Positions 54,774 to 64,000 of a DNA stretch of 64,000 bases are shown here, one piece after another. The stretch is from Rhizorhapis sp. SPR117. GTDB lineage: Bacteria > Pseudomonadota > Alphaproteobacteria > Sphingomonadales > Sphingomonadaceae. The stretch's first letter is position 1. Every line of letters starts with the position of its first letter. Made by a program: the position numbers and the translations under genes. The notes under the pieces are model-generated. The model did not search any database. It was not told where the DNA came from and was given only the letters and a program-made list of their open reading frames with translations. Where the stretch lies: assembly GCF_021742065.1 (NCBI RefSeq), contig NZ_JAKKIE010000017.1, positions 7,348 through 71,347 on the forward strand, in the 5' to 3' direction.

Positions 54774-55835
54774 ATGGGTTTTCTCAAAAACGCTTGGTAT
54801 TGTGCGGGTTGGTCATCGGGTATTGAAAACAGCCCGGTCCTTCGTCGTTTTCTTGATGAACCGGTGCTTCTCTATCGTACCGAAGGTGGTGAAGCCACCG
54901 CATTGAGCGACGTATGCCCTCACCGTTTTGCGCCATTGCACAAGGGAAAGCTGGTTGGGGACAATATCGAATGCCCTTATCACGGATTGCAGTTCAATAC
55001 TGCCGGGGCATGCGTCCATAATCCGCACGGCTCGGGCCGGATACCGCAGGGTTCGAATGTTCGCCGCTACCCTTTGGTAGAAAGCCAGAATGCCGCATGG
55101 ATATGGATGGGCGATCCGGCGCTGGCCGATCCTGAATTGATCCCCGATTTAGGCATGTTCGATGCAGAGTTCTGTCCCTGGATTACCGACTATTTATATT
55201 TGGAGGTCGATTATCGGTTACTGATTGATAACCTGCTTGATCTTAGCCATGCTACCTATCTTCACGCCGGTACTTTGACGCCTGCACATGCCAAGCGGGA
55301 AATGCGCTTCACGCATGATGGAAACAGCGTCAAATCTCATTATTTGCAACGCAATATTCCGACGCCTGGTAGTCAAAGTCTTTTTTATCCCGGTGAGCGC
55401 GGGGACTATCACAGCACCATGGAATGGTTGTTGCCCAGCAATTTCCGCAACAGCTTGATCATGACGGATGTGGGCGCGCCACCAGAAGAAGGCGCGACGA
55501 TGCTTAACACCGTGCTATTGACACCGGAAACCGAAACGACTTGTCATTATTTCTATGCCTTGACCCGCAATCGGCAGACGCATGTCCCGCAGATTGATGA
55601 GACGTTGCGCAAAATGGTCAACTATGCATTCAAGGACGAAGACGAACCCATGATCAAGGATTGCCAAACCTATATGGGTGGGCAGGACCTTATGGATTTA
55701 AAGCCGATCTACTTGGAAACCGACGAGTCCGACATGCGTGCCCGCCGGATATTGGAAAAAGCGATCCGGGACGAGCAAGCGGGGACTACAGGTAGAATCG
55801 ACACACCGGCACTGTTTGCTGCGGTGGGGGAATAG
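54774..55835 (+). CDS. Rieske non-haem iron oxygenase (VanA-like)
   Basis: A 353-residue oxygenase component. The Rieske 2Fe-2S ligands are CPHR and CPYHG (LSDVCPHRFAPLHKG; IECPYHGLQF); the mononuclear iron site is LLDLSHATYLH. It resembles aromatic O-demethylases such as vanillate demethylase. No reductase gene lies nearby. It is convergent with the ectR gene, seven bases away, so it may be unrelated to ectoine metabolism; see findings. The 214 bases upstream hold no gene that I can support. Confidence 0.9.
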   Translation: MGFLKNAWYCAGWSSGIENSPVLRRFLDEPVLLYRTEGGEATALSDVCPHRFAPLHKGKLVGDNIECPYHGLQFNTAGACVHNPHGSGRIPQGSNVRRYPLVESQNAAWIWMGDPALADPELIPDLGMFDAEFCPWITDYLYLEVDYRLLIDNLLDLSHATYLHAGTLTPAHAKREMRFTHDGNSVKSHYLQRNIPTPGSQSLFYPGERGDYHSTMEWLLPSNFRNSLIMTDVGAPPEEGATMLNTVLLTPETETTCHYFYALTRNRQTHVPQIDETLRKMVNYAFKDEDEPMIKDCQTYMGGQDLMDLKPIYLETDESDMRARRILEKAIRDEQAGTTGRIDTPALFAAVGE

Positions 55836-55842
55836 GGGTAAG

Positions 55843-56337
55843 TTAGGCCAGCGAACGGTCGATCGCTCCTGCATCGATCAGTGGTGCAGCGTCTATATCC
55901 GTTGCATCCAGCAGTTCGCCGAGCCGTTCAAGCGCCGCCAGGATCATCGCCTGCTCCCATTGAGGCAGCGCTGCAAAGCGGTCGCGAAACTGTTCCTGCA
56001 ACATGTCGGGCGCGGCATTCAACACATCCCGGCCCGTATCGGTGGTCCGCAGCAGCATTTGCCGCTTGTCCCGTTCTCCCCGCTGGCGCGTGACATAGCC
56101 TGCCGCGGTGAGCCGGTCGACGATATTGGTCACGGTCGCCTGCCCGAATTGCAGCGAGGAAGCGATGATGGTGGGCGTTGTCTCTACGCGCCGCTCAATT
56201 TCCTGCAAGACCAATAGCTGCGAGGGCGTAAGTCCCGTCGTGGAGGCGAGCTTGCGTCCTCCCCGATCAGAGGCGCGCAATATGCGCCGTAGCGCCCGCA
56301 AGGTCGCATTGCTGAGCTGCATGTCCATGTTCGGCAA
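55843..56337 (-). CDS. ectR: MarR family transcriptional regulator (EctR-like)
   Basis: A 164-residue winged helix-turn-helix protein: GLTPSQLLVLQEIERR, SLQFGQATVTNIVDRLTAAG (recognition helix) and the wing VTRQRGERDKRQMLLR. A MarR regulator divergent from ectABC is the position of EctR, which represses ectoine genes at low salt in methylotrophs. An inverted repeat lies seven bases before its own start, suggesting autoregulation and control of ectA. Assignment rests on family plus context. Confidence 0.88.
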   Translation of the reverse strand: MPNMDMQLSNATLRALRRILRASDRGGRKLASTTGLTPSQLLVLQEIERRVETTPTIIASSLQFGQATVTNIVDRLTAAGYVTRQRGERDKRQMLLRTTDTGRDVLNAAPDMLQEQFRDRFAALPQWEQAMILAALERLGELLDATDIDAAPLIDAGAIDRSLA

Positions 56338-56343
56338 TTAGCG

Positions 56344-56369
56344 ATTCGATGTCTGATTGCCAATCGAAT
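56344..56369. promoter_or_regulatory. Candidate EctR operator (inverted repeat)
   Basis: ATTCGAT (56344-56350) and ATCGAAT (56363-56369) are an exact seven-base inverted repeat with 12 bases between, lying directly upstream of ectR. MarR proteins bind such palindromes. A second, shorter repeat CCGAAG/CTTCGG (56383-56400) follows. Confidence 0.45.
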
Positions 56370-56438
56370 AAACATTCGAAAACCGAAGGAAATGCTTCGG
56401 ACAGGAGGGACTTTTCATCGTTGAATTGGGTAATGTGG

Positions 56439-56467
56439 TTGAAATAAATCGACACTATGCGTATATA
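56439..56467 (+). promoter_or_regulatory. Candidate sigma-70 promoter for ectA
   Basis: TTGAAA (56439-56444), a 17-base spacer and TATATA (56462-56467) make a good -35/-10 pair. The predicted start near 56474 gives a leader of about 95 bases. A second -10-like TATAAT at 56505-56510 has no matching -35. Ectoine promoters are often osmotically induced; the sequence alone does not show this. Confidence 0.5.
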
Positions 56468-56569
56468 AGCGCCACGCAAGGCGCGAAGCCTTTTCGCAAC
56501 GATGTATAATAAACTTCGGGAGATAAACTAATCTCTATCCTAATTGAAGAAGCGACGGTTGAGCCGGCG

Positions 56570-57112
56570 GTGGATTCGTGCAACCCGCCGCGATCGGACG
56601 GTGAAGCGGTAAAATTACGTATGCCTCGCGCGGAGGACGGTCCCGCAGTAACCTCACTGATCGTTGACTGTCCCCCGCTTGACCCAAATTCGGCCTATTG
56701 CAACCTGCTCCAATGTTCGCATTTTGCGGACACATGTATTGTGGCGGAACGGAACGGAAGGCTGCTGGGCTGGATTTCCGGTTATCGACCGCCATCCAAT
56801 CCCAGCCGGTTCTTCGTCTGGCAAGTCGCCGTAAGCGCTGCTGCGCGTGGCGAAGGTTTGGCTGGGCGGATGCTCGACGCATTGCTCGCACGGCCTTCAC
56901 TAAGGGGCGTCAGCCATCTCATCACGACAGTAACGCAAGATAACGAAGCCTCCTGGGCGCTGTTTCGGGGCTTCGCGCGTAGGCAAAACGCCCCTTTTGC
57001 CAAGGCGCCACTCTTTGATCGGGACATCCATTTCGCGGACAAGCACGACACCGAATGGCAGGCGGAAATCGGGCCTTTCCTGGCCGAAACTGAAAACGAA
57101 AAAAGGACATGA
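56570..57112 (+). CDS. ectA: Diaminobutyrate acetyltransferase
   Basis: A 180-residue GNAT enzyme that acetylates L-2,4-diaminobutyrate in ectoine synthesis: CPPLDPNSAYCNLLQCSHFA, LGWISGYRPPSNPSRFFVWQ and VAVSAAARGEGLAGRMLDAL match EctA (acetyl-CoA motif R-x-x-G-x-A). No ATG is available near the N-terminus; GTG 56570 is the best start, with GTTGAG eight bases before; the frame stays open upstream, so the true start may differ by a few residues. Overlaps ectB by four bases. Confidence 0.92.
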   Translation: MDSCNPPRSDGEAVKLRMPRAEDGPAVTSLIVDCPPLDPNSAYCNLLQCSHFADTCIVAERNGRLLGWISGYRPPSNPSRFFVWQVAVSAAARGEGLAGRMLDALLARPSLRGVSHLITTVTQDNEASWALFRGFARRQNAPFAKAPLFDRDIHFADKHDTEWQAEIGPFLAETENEKRT

Positions 57113-58422
57113 ATATCATGAGCATGACCCCCAAACCGACTAGCACTTTGCCCGACCGGGCGATTTACGAGCGGCGGGAATCGCAAGTGCGCAGCTATTC
57201 TGTCGCCATGCCGCGCGAGTTCACCCGCGCGCAAGGCGTGTGGATGCATGAACGTAATGGTGGGCGTTATCTGGACTTTCTCTCCGGCTGTTCGTCGCTC
57301 AATTATGGACATAATCATCCTGTGCTGAAAGAAGCGCTGCTCGATTACATTGCAAAGGACGGCATAACCCACGGCCTTGACCTGCATACAGAGGCAAAGA
57401 CCGAATTTCTGAACGCGCTGGAGGAAGTGATTCTAAAGCCGCGCGGGCTGGATTATCGCGCCATGTTTACAGGGCCCACAGGCACGAATGCGGTCGAGGC
57501 GGCCATCAAACTGGCACGCAAAGTGACTGGGCGGGAATTGGTCATCGCCTTCACCAATGGGTTCCACGGCATGACGTTGGGCGCGTTGGCGTGCACCGGC
57601 AACGCTGGCAAGCGCAGCGGCGCGGGTGTGCCACTCTCCCATGTATCGCATGAACCCTATGAAGGGTATTTCGGCCCGGACGTGGACACAGCAGCACTGT
57701 TGGAACAGCGCTTGTCGGATCCATCGAGCGGCCTTGACGCGCCTGCTGCAATCCTGGTTGAAACCGTGCAGGGCGAGGGCGGTATCAATGCGGCCTCGCC
57801 TGAATGGATGCAAGCCATCGCAAAAATCGCAAAGCGCCATGGCGCGCTGCTGATTGTGGATGATATTCAGGCCGGATGCGGCCGCGCCGGCGGTTTTTTC
57901 AGTTTTGAGGACATGGGCGTTACGCCTGACATCGTAACATTGGCCAAGTCGCTGTCGGGCATGGGTCTGCCCTTTGCGTTGACGCTGTTCAGGCCGGAAC
58001 TGGATGTCTGGTCTCCTGGTGAACATAACGGCACCTTTCGGGGCAATAACCATGCCTTTGTCACTGCGGCTGCAGCGTTTCGCCATTTCTGGGGGGATGA
58101 ACAGTTCGCCGCTGACATAAAACGGCGCGGTGATTATCTGGGGGATCGGCTTGACAGGATGGCGAAGGCGCACAAGCTTTCGACACGCGGGCGCGGAATG
58201 ATGCGCGGCATCGACGTGGGGTCTGGCGAAATTGCTTCGGCCATTACCAGCGCAGCCTTCGATCGTGGTCTCATCATTGAAACCAGTGGTCCGCATGACG
58301 AGATTGTGAAGATTCTCGCGCCCCTCGTCATCGACGACGCAACTTTCGCTCAGGGTCTCGATATGTTGGAGGAATGCGTGCGTGAAGCCCTTTCTCCCGC
58401 CTACGGCGTTGCCGCCGAATAA
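57109..58422 (+). CDS. ectB: Diaminobutyrate-2-oxoglutarate transaminase
   Basis: A 437-residue PLP-dependent aminotransferase: [55 protein letters not shown] and the PLP Lys in [12 protein letters not shown]. It turns aspartate semialdehyde into diaminobutyrate, the first committed step to ectoine. Starts at ATG 57109 or the ATG at 57118. Followed by ectC after 13 bases. Confidence 0.95.
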   Translation: MNIMSMTPKPTSTLPDRAIYERRESQVRSYSVAMPREFTRAQGVWMHERNGGRYLDFLSGCSSLNYGHNHPVLKEALLDYIAKDGITHGLDLHTEAKTEFLNALEEVILKPRGLDYRAMFTGPTGTNAVEAAIKLARKVTGRELVIAFTNGFHGMTLGALACTGNAGKRSGAGVPLSHVSHEPYEGYFGPDVDTAALLEQRLSDPSSGLDAPAAILVETVQGEGGINAASPEWMQAIAKIAKRHGALLIVDDIQAGCGRAGGFFSFEDMGVTPDIVTLAKSLSGMGLPFALTLFRPELDVWSPGEHNGTFRGNNHAFVTAAAAFRHFWGDEQFAADIKRRGDYLGDRLDRMAKAHKLSTRGRGMMRGIDVGSGEIASAITSAAFDRGLIIETSGPHDEIVKILAPLVIDDATFAQGLDMLEECVREALSPAYGVAAE

Positions 58423-58435
58423 GGAGAATTGGAAT

Positions 58436-58837
58436 ATGTTCATTCGCAAACTGCGGGAAATCCGCACGTCCGACCGCAATGTCGAATCAAAGGGCTGGGA
58501 AAGCGCTCGCCTGCTCCTGAAGGAGGATGGCATGGGCTTTTCCTTCCACGTCACCACGATGTACGCCGGTGAGGAATTGAAGATGCATTATCAGAACCAT
58601 CTGGAGGCCGTTTTGGTCCTGAAAGGCACCGGTACCATAGAGGATCTGGGCACTGGCGAGATCCACAAGTTGCACGCTGGGGTCATGTACGCGCTTAACG
58701 GACACGACCGCCATATCGTGCGGCCTGAAACGGATATATTGACCGCTTGCGTCTTCAATCCGCCGGTGACCGGGCGTGAAGTGCACGACGAAAATGGCGC
58801 TTATCCGGCAGATGCGGACGTCGCTCTCGCTTCCTGA
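58436..58837 (+). CDS. ectC: Ectoine synthase
   Basis: A 133-residue cupin that cyclises N-gamma-acetyldiaminobutyrate to ectoine. Features: [40 protein letters not shown], the cupin strand [20 protein letters not shown] and the metal His region [17 protein letters not shown]. Start at ATG 58436 after AAGGAG. Normal family length. Confidence 0.96.
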   Translation: MFIRKLREIRTSDRNVESKGWESARLLLKEDGMGFSFHVTTMYAGEELKMHYQNHLEAVLVLKGTGTIEDLGTGEIHKLHAGVMYALNGHDRHIVRPETDILTACVFNPPVTGREVHDENGAYPADADVALAS

Positions 58838-58864
58838 CAATCCAAGAATTCCGACAGGAAACTC

Positions 58865-59776
58865 ATGACCGATCTCTATCCGTCCCGATGTGCGCCTCAG
58901 GCTGAAATGCTGCCGCGCCTTGACCCTGTAGTGCATGGCGATTGGCATCCGACAGCCCCATTAACCCTCGAACAGATGGCACAGTTCGAGCGCGAGGGCT
59001 TTCTGGTGCTCCATGACCAGCTGACGTCTGACGAAGTGGCGCTGTTGCAAGCTGAAACAGGGCGGCTGCTTGCTGATCCATCTGCATTGGAACCCGAAAC
59101 GGTAATCACTGAGTCGGGCAGCGGCGAAGTGCGCTCGATCTTTGAAATCCACGCACAGAGTTCATTAATGCGGCGGCTGGCGGAGGATGAGCGGCTCGCA
59201 GGCGTCGCATCCTTCCTGCTCAACGATCAAGTCTACCTCCATCAGTCGCGGCTCAACTACAAGCCGGGCTTTCAGGGCAAGGAGTTCTATTGGCATTCGG
59301 ATTTTGAAACCTGGCACGTGGAAGATGGAATGCCGCGTATGCGCGCTCTGTCCATGTCGGTCTTGCTGGCAGAAAACACACCGCATAACGGACCATTGAT
59401 GTTGATCCCCGGATCGCACCGCAGTTTTCTGACCTGTATCGGTGAAACGCCGGAGAATCATTACAAAATGTCTCTCAAGAAACAGGAATATGGCGTACCT
59501 GATGAGGATAGCCTTGCCGAAATAGCCCATGAGCATGGCATTGTCGCGCCCACGGGTGCGCCGGGAACGATCGTCCTGTTCGATTGCAATGTGATGCATG
59601 GGTCGAACGGCAATATCACACCATTTCCGCGCTCCAACGCCTTCTTTGTTTACAATGCTGTATCGAACCGGCTGGACCGGCCTTTCGGCGTGGAAAAGCC
59701 GCGCCCTCACTTTATTGCCGCGCGGGAGGTGGGTCCGATCGAGGTGACGGCAGGTCCGCTGGTGGAACTCGCATGA
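58865..59776 (+). CDS. ectD: Ectoine 5-hydroxylase
   Basis: A 303-residue Fe(II)/2-oxoglutarate dioxygenase (phytanoyl-CoA hydroxylase-like). Iron ligands are the H-x-D in FYWHSDFETWHVEDGMP and the His in FDCNVMHGSNGNITP; LNYKPGFQGKEFYWHSD is the EctD signature region. It hydroxylates ectoine to 5-hydroxyectoine. EctD proteins have been studied in sphingomonads, consistent with the inferred host. Part of the ectABCD operon. Confidence 0.95.
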   Translation: MTDLYPSRCAPQAEMLPRLDPVVHGDWHPTAPLTLEQMAQFEREGFLVLHDQLTSDEVALLQAETGRLLADPSALEPETVITESGSGEVRSIFEIHAQSSLMRRLAEDERLAGVASFLLNDQVYLHQSRLNYKPGFQGKEFYWHSDFETWHVEDGMPRMRALSMSVLLAENTPHNGPLMLIPGSHRSFLTCIGETPENHYKMSLKKQEYGVPDEDSLAEIAHEHGIVAPTGAPGTIVLFDCNVMHGSNGNITPFPRSNAFFVYNAVSNRLDRPFGVEKPRPHFIAAREVGPIEVTAGPLVELA

Positions 59777-59789
59777 TGGCGCCCGTCTG

Positions 59790-61202
59790 ATGACCATCGC
59801 CAGCTTTCTGTTTTTCCTGGCGATCTTCCTTGTCATCGGCCTTGCTTCTGCATTCAGTGCCAAAAAAACACGGGAAGACTATTATCTCGCCAGCCGCTCG
59901 GTAAGTCCCGGGCTGGCTGGACTGTCGGCGGTCGCTACAAACAATAGCGGCTATATGTTCATTGGTGTCATCGGCTACACCTATGCCGTAGGGCTGGCCT
60001 CCATCTGGCTGATGGTTGGCTGGATCGTCGGCGATTTCATTGCCTCCCTCCTTGTTCACCGCCGGTTGCGACAGGCGACCGGACGGACCGGAGAAGCCTC
60101 TTTCGGCGCGGTGATTGCGCGCTGGACGGGGAGCGATATGCCCATCTGGCGGCGGATCGCTGCGATCATCACCGTTGTCTTCCTGGGTTCCTATGCCGCA
60201 GCTCAAATCGCGGCAGGCGGCAAGGCATTGGAAGGCGTTCTGGGATGGGATCGATCGACTGGCGCCTGGATCGTCGCCGCCATGGTTCTGTCCTACAGCA
60301 TAGCAGGCGGCATCCGCGCTTCGATCTGGACAGATGCGGCACAAAGCATCGTCATGCTGTTCGCCATGGTGATTCTTACGAGTGCGGGAATCATCGCTAT
60401 GGGTGGTCCAGGTGCTACGATCAGTGCGTGGAAGGCGATACCCGGCTTTTTTGATCTCACTCCGCCAGATATGGCGCTCCCCGGATTGGCGGGCCTTGTG
60501 CTATTCATCGTCGGCTGGCTGTTCGCGGGGCTTAGCGTTATCGGGCAACCACATATCATGGTGCGCTTCATGGCGCTGGATAGCCCGCGCAGTATGGCCA
60601 CTGCCCGTCTTTATTATTACTCCTTTTTCATCATTTTTTATGCGCTGGCGACATTGGCCGGCATGCTGGCGCGACTGTATCTGCCGCATCTGGCCGGGCT
60701 TGATCCGGAACTGGCGCTGCCGACCATGGCGGTGGAACTGCTGCCGCCGGTCCTTGTCGGGATTATCCTGGCCGGGATCTTTGCGGCTACCATGTCGACA
60801 GCAGATTCGCTGGTCCTGAGCTGTTCGGCGGCGATCACCCATGATCTGCTGCCCGGGCGAACCGAGCATCCGCTGATTCTGAAAGCCGCGACGGCGGCGG
60901 TTACGGCGTTCGCACTTGCCATCGCACTGGGGGGCAGCGGCAGTGTTTTCGATCTCGTCATTCTCTCCTGGTCGACACTTGCCGTAGCGTTCGGTCCGCT
61001 GCTGCTGCTGCTTGCCTTCAATAGGCCAGTGAGTGAAGCGCGCGCGATCGTGATGATGGCGACAGGGATCGCTGTTGCCCTGTTCTGGCGTTCAGAGGGA
61101 TGGCACCATATGATCTATGAGGGCCTGCCCGGCATATTGGCGGGACTGGTCGTAGGACTTGCGTTTCCGAAACGAATGAGGGCTCTGGCCGTTACAGCTT
61201 GA
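59790..61202 (+). CDS. Sodium:solute symporter family protein
   Basis: A 470-residue membrane protein with about 13 helices of the SSS family: TREDYYLASRSVSPGLAGLS near the start, YSIAGGIRASIWTDAAQS (sodium-binding region) and ILAGIFAATMSTADSLVLS. This resembles the proline/betaine branch (PutP-like). Thirteen bases after ectD and followed by an overlapping gene, so probably expressed with the ectoine genes; it may take up or recapture ectoine or another osmolyte. Substrate is inferred. Confidence 0.9.
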   Translation: MTIASFLFFLAIFLVIGLASAFSAKKTREDYYLASRSVSPGLAGLSAVATNNSGYMFIGVIGYTYAVGLASIWLMVGWIVGDFIASLLVHRRLRQATGRTGEASFGAVIARWTGSDMPIWRRIAAIITVVFLGSYAAAQIAAGGKALEGVLGWDRSTGAWIVAAMVLSYSIAGGIRASIWTDAAQSIVMLFAMVILTSAGIIAMGGPGATISAWKAIPGFFDLTPPDMALPGLAGLVLFIVGWLFAGLSVIGQPHIMVRFMALDSPRSMATARLYYYSFFIIFYALATLAGMLARLYLPHLAGLDPELALPTMAVELLPPVLVGIILAGIFAATMSTADSLVLSCSAAITHDLLPGRTEHPLILKAATAAVTAFALAIALGGSGSVFDLVILSWSTLAVAFGPLLLLLAFNRPVSEARAIVMMATGIAVALFWRSEGWHHMIYEGLPGILAGLVVGLAFPKRMRALAVTA

Positions 61203-62428
61203 TGCTTTCCTCTCTTCTTCCGGTTCGAAGCCTGCTCCTGGCCATTTTCATGATGATGGCGGGCAGTGGCTTTCTGGCGACGCTCATCAGCATTAGACTG
61301 GAGCGGGCCGGAACCGGGGCAGTAATGATCGGCCTCGTCGGCACTGCCTATTTTGCGGGGCTCACCGTCGGTTCCTTGCGTGTCACTCCGCTCATCGCAC
61401 GTGTGGGCCATATTCGTGCCTTCGCTGCCTTCCTGTCCATATTTTCGGCCAGCACCCTTGCTTATGCCGTCTATCGTAATGTGGGGCTCTGGACGGTGCT
61501 GCGTTTCATAGATGGCTTCACCGTGGCAGGCGTGTTCATCTGCCTTGAAAGCTGGCTGAATGAACAGTCCAGCCAGAAAAGCCGCGGCGCAATTCTCGCC
61601 AGTTACATGATCGCCCTCTATTCCGGGCAGGCGCTTGGACAGTTCCTGCTTAACCTTAGCGATTCCAAACCATCCATGCCGTTCATAGTCGCTGCGATGC
61701 TTTTATCGCTGGCACTTGTGCCGGTTGTGCTGACACGGATAGCGCAGCCGATCATCGACAATCTGCAGCCTCTGGCCATAAGGCGTCTTTATGAAATTTC
61801 GCCGCTCGGGGTAGTCGGCGCCAGCGTCACGGGCATGATGCTGGGTGCCTTCTATGCTTTGGGCGCCGTCTATGTTCGCCGTTTGGGCATGGATCTTTCG
61901 GCTACTGCGTTTTTCATGAGTATGGTCATTCTGGGCGGCGTGGCGCTGCAATGGCCGCTCGGCAAACTGTCTGATCATTTGGATCGCCGCCGGGTGATCA
62001 TAGGCTGCTTTGCCGCCGCTTCCCTGATATGCGCGGTCATGACGGCCACCAGTTGGCCAGGTATCCATTTACTGCTTCTGGGCGCGCTGTTCGGCGGAGT
62101 TTGCTTTGCACTTTATCCGCTTTGCGTCGCGCATACCAATGATCACCTGGAGACACAGGAACGGGTGGGAGCCAGTGGCGGGCTGGTCCTCGCCTATTCG
62201 ATAGGCGCAGTGGCCGGGCCATTGATCGGCGCGGCAGCGATGACGCTGTGGGGCGCGGCGGGACTCTTCCTGTTCATTGGCGCTTGCGCCTTTGCCGCGA
62301 CGGGTTTCGGGCTATGGCGGCAATGGAAAGGCTCAGCCGTTCCCAGTGAATTGCAACAGTCATTCCAGGGGCTTCCACGGACCACGCCCATGGCAGCCAC
62401 TATGGACCCGCAAGCTACAGATGCCTGA
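61202..62428 (+). CDS. Major facilitator superfamily transporter
   Basis: A 408-residue transporter with 12 hydrophobic helices. Conserved MFS loop motif between helices 8 and 9: GKLSDHLDRRRVIIGC, and an N-terminal MLSSLLPVRSLLLAIFMM. It resembles YcaD-type sugar/amine exporters. It overlaps the symporter gene (TGATG; TTG three bases earlier also possible), so it closes the ectoine operon. An export role for excess osmolyte is possible but not shown. Confidence 0.88.
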   Translation: MLSSLLPVRSLLLAIFMMMAGSGFLATLISIRLERAGTGAVMIGLVGTAYFAGLTVGSLRVTPLIARVGHIRAFAAFLSIFSASTLAYAVYRNVGLWTVLRFIDGFTVAGVFICLESWLNEQSSQKSRGAILASYMIALYSGQALGQFLLNLSDSKPSMPFIVAAMLLSLALVPVVLTRIAQPIIDNLQPLAIRRLYEISPLGVVGASVTGMMLGAFYALGAVYVRRLGMDLSATAFFMSMVILGGVALQWPLGKLSDHLDRRRVIIGCFAAASLICAVMTATSWPGIHLLLLGALFGGVCFALYPLCVAHTNDHLETQERVGASGGLVLAYSIGAVAGPLIGAAAMTLWGAAGLFLFIGACAFAATGFGLWRQWKGSAVPSELQQSFQGLPRTTPMAATMDPQATDA

Positions 62429-63788
<1,360 letters not shown>

Positions 63789-63924
63789 TCCTGATTATGA
63801 CCTTCACTTTGCGTCGTCTGCCGTATTCGAAACAGCCGACCCCGCCGATTGCATGTCTTCTCCGGCACCTTCGACAGTATTGCAACTCGCGATGGCAAGG
63901 CCACTAAACAAGATTACAAATCGA

Positions 63925-64000
63925 TGTCAACGTCGGGGTAAAATTGTGCAAGATTCCGGTGTAAAACTGTACCAGTTGGATTGAACAAAAAGCCTCAGAT
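63925..64000. mobile_element. Possible terminus of an IS21-type insertion sequence running off the window
   Basis: From TGTCAACGTCGGGG at 63925 the sequence has two imperfect direct repeats, TAAAATTGTGCAAG (63939-63952) and TAAAACTGTACCAG (63962-63975), 11 of 14 identical and 23 bases apart. Multiple 5'-TG-starting subterminal repeats are the design of IS21-family ends, where the transposase binds. No transposase is in view because the window ends; 63789-63924 shows nothing recognisable. Confidence 0.4.

Noticed and set aside
56505..56510. TATAAT as the main ectA -10 box
   Set aside because: It is a perfect hexamer but has no acceptable -35 at 16-18 bases; the upstream pair is better balanced.

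Overview
The window is a continuous, gene-dense piece of an alphaproteobacterial chromosome, most likely from a member of the Sphingomonadales (Sphingobium, Sphingopyxis or a relative; genus not resolved). This is inferred from gene order and protein character: a CckA-CtrA type phosphotransferase (ChpT), a trigger factor with a long Ala/Lys/Pro tail, an XrtA exosortase/exopolysaccharide locus of the proteobacterial type, an aa3 oxidase subunit IV next to a three-gene transhydrogenase, and base composition near 60% G+C with little intergenic DNA.

Layout. 1-5.9 kb: partial tldD, a small zinc-finger protein, a lone ABC ATPase, nadB, ruvX and a DUF3089 hydrolase. 6.1-9.7 kb: gatC-gatA-gatB, interrupted by an AT-rich membrane-protein gene. 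10-15.7 kb: tRNA-Leu, tig, a glycosyltransferase, clpP, clpX, then mtgA on the other strand. 15.8-18.2 kb: rpoH, rluD and a JAMM-type metalloprotease. 18.3-24.2 kb: chpT followed by cheA-cheW-cheY-cheB-cheR, with a CtrA-type site in front of cheA. 24.4-29.5 kb: an amidase, the RNase P RNA, a J-domain protein, and an overlapping patatin-bdhA-M20 amidohydrolase operon. 29.5-36.4 kb: DUF1289/priA, a small transaldolase, an lpoA-like lipoprotein divergent from rsmI-yraN, and gshB. Two palindromic repeat doublets sit between convergent genes here.

36.5-50.6 kb is an XrtA (exosortase A) locus: polysaccharide export lipoprotein, chain-length protein, tyrosine autokinase, outer-membrane barrel, ATPase, deacetylase, FemAB-like protein, glycosyltransferase, exosortase fused to an EpsI domain, and an asparagine-synthase-like amidotransferase. 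A sigma-54 response regulator converges on its end. These genes plausibly make and export an extracellular polysaccharide and process PEP-CTERM proteins; no PEP-CTERM substrate is seen in the window.

50.8-54.6 kb: aa3 oxidase subunit IV, the pnt transhydrogenase genes and an aspartate/glutamate racemase family gene. 54.8-62.4 kb: a Rieske oxygenase, a MarR regulator (EctR-like) and ectA-ectB-ectC-ectD followed by two transporters, i.e. osmoprotectant (ectoine/5-hydroxyectoine) synthesis, with a visible promoter and a candidate operator. 62.7-64.0 kb: a stand-alone MreB paralogue and what looks like the terminus of an insertion sequence running off the window.

The most unusual items are the AT-rich gene inside gatCAB, the repeat doublets with compensatory stem changes between convergent genes, the CheA with a degenerate C-terminal receiver, and the solitary MreB. 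No CRISPR array, prophage or complete transposon was found.
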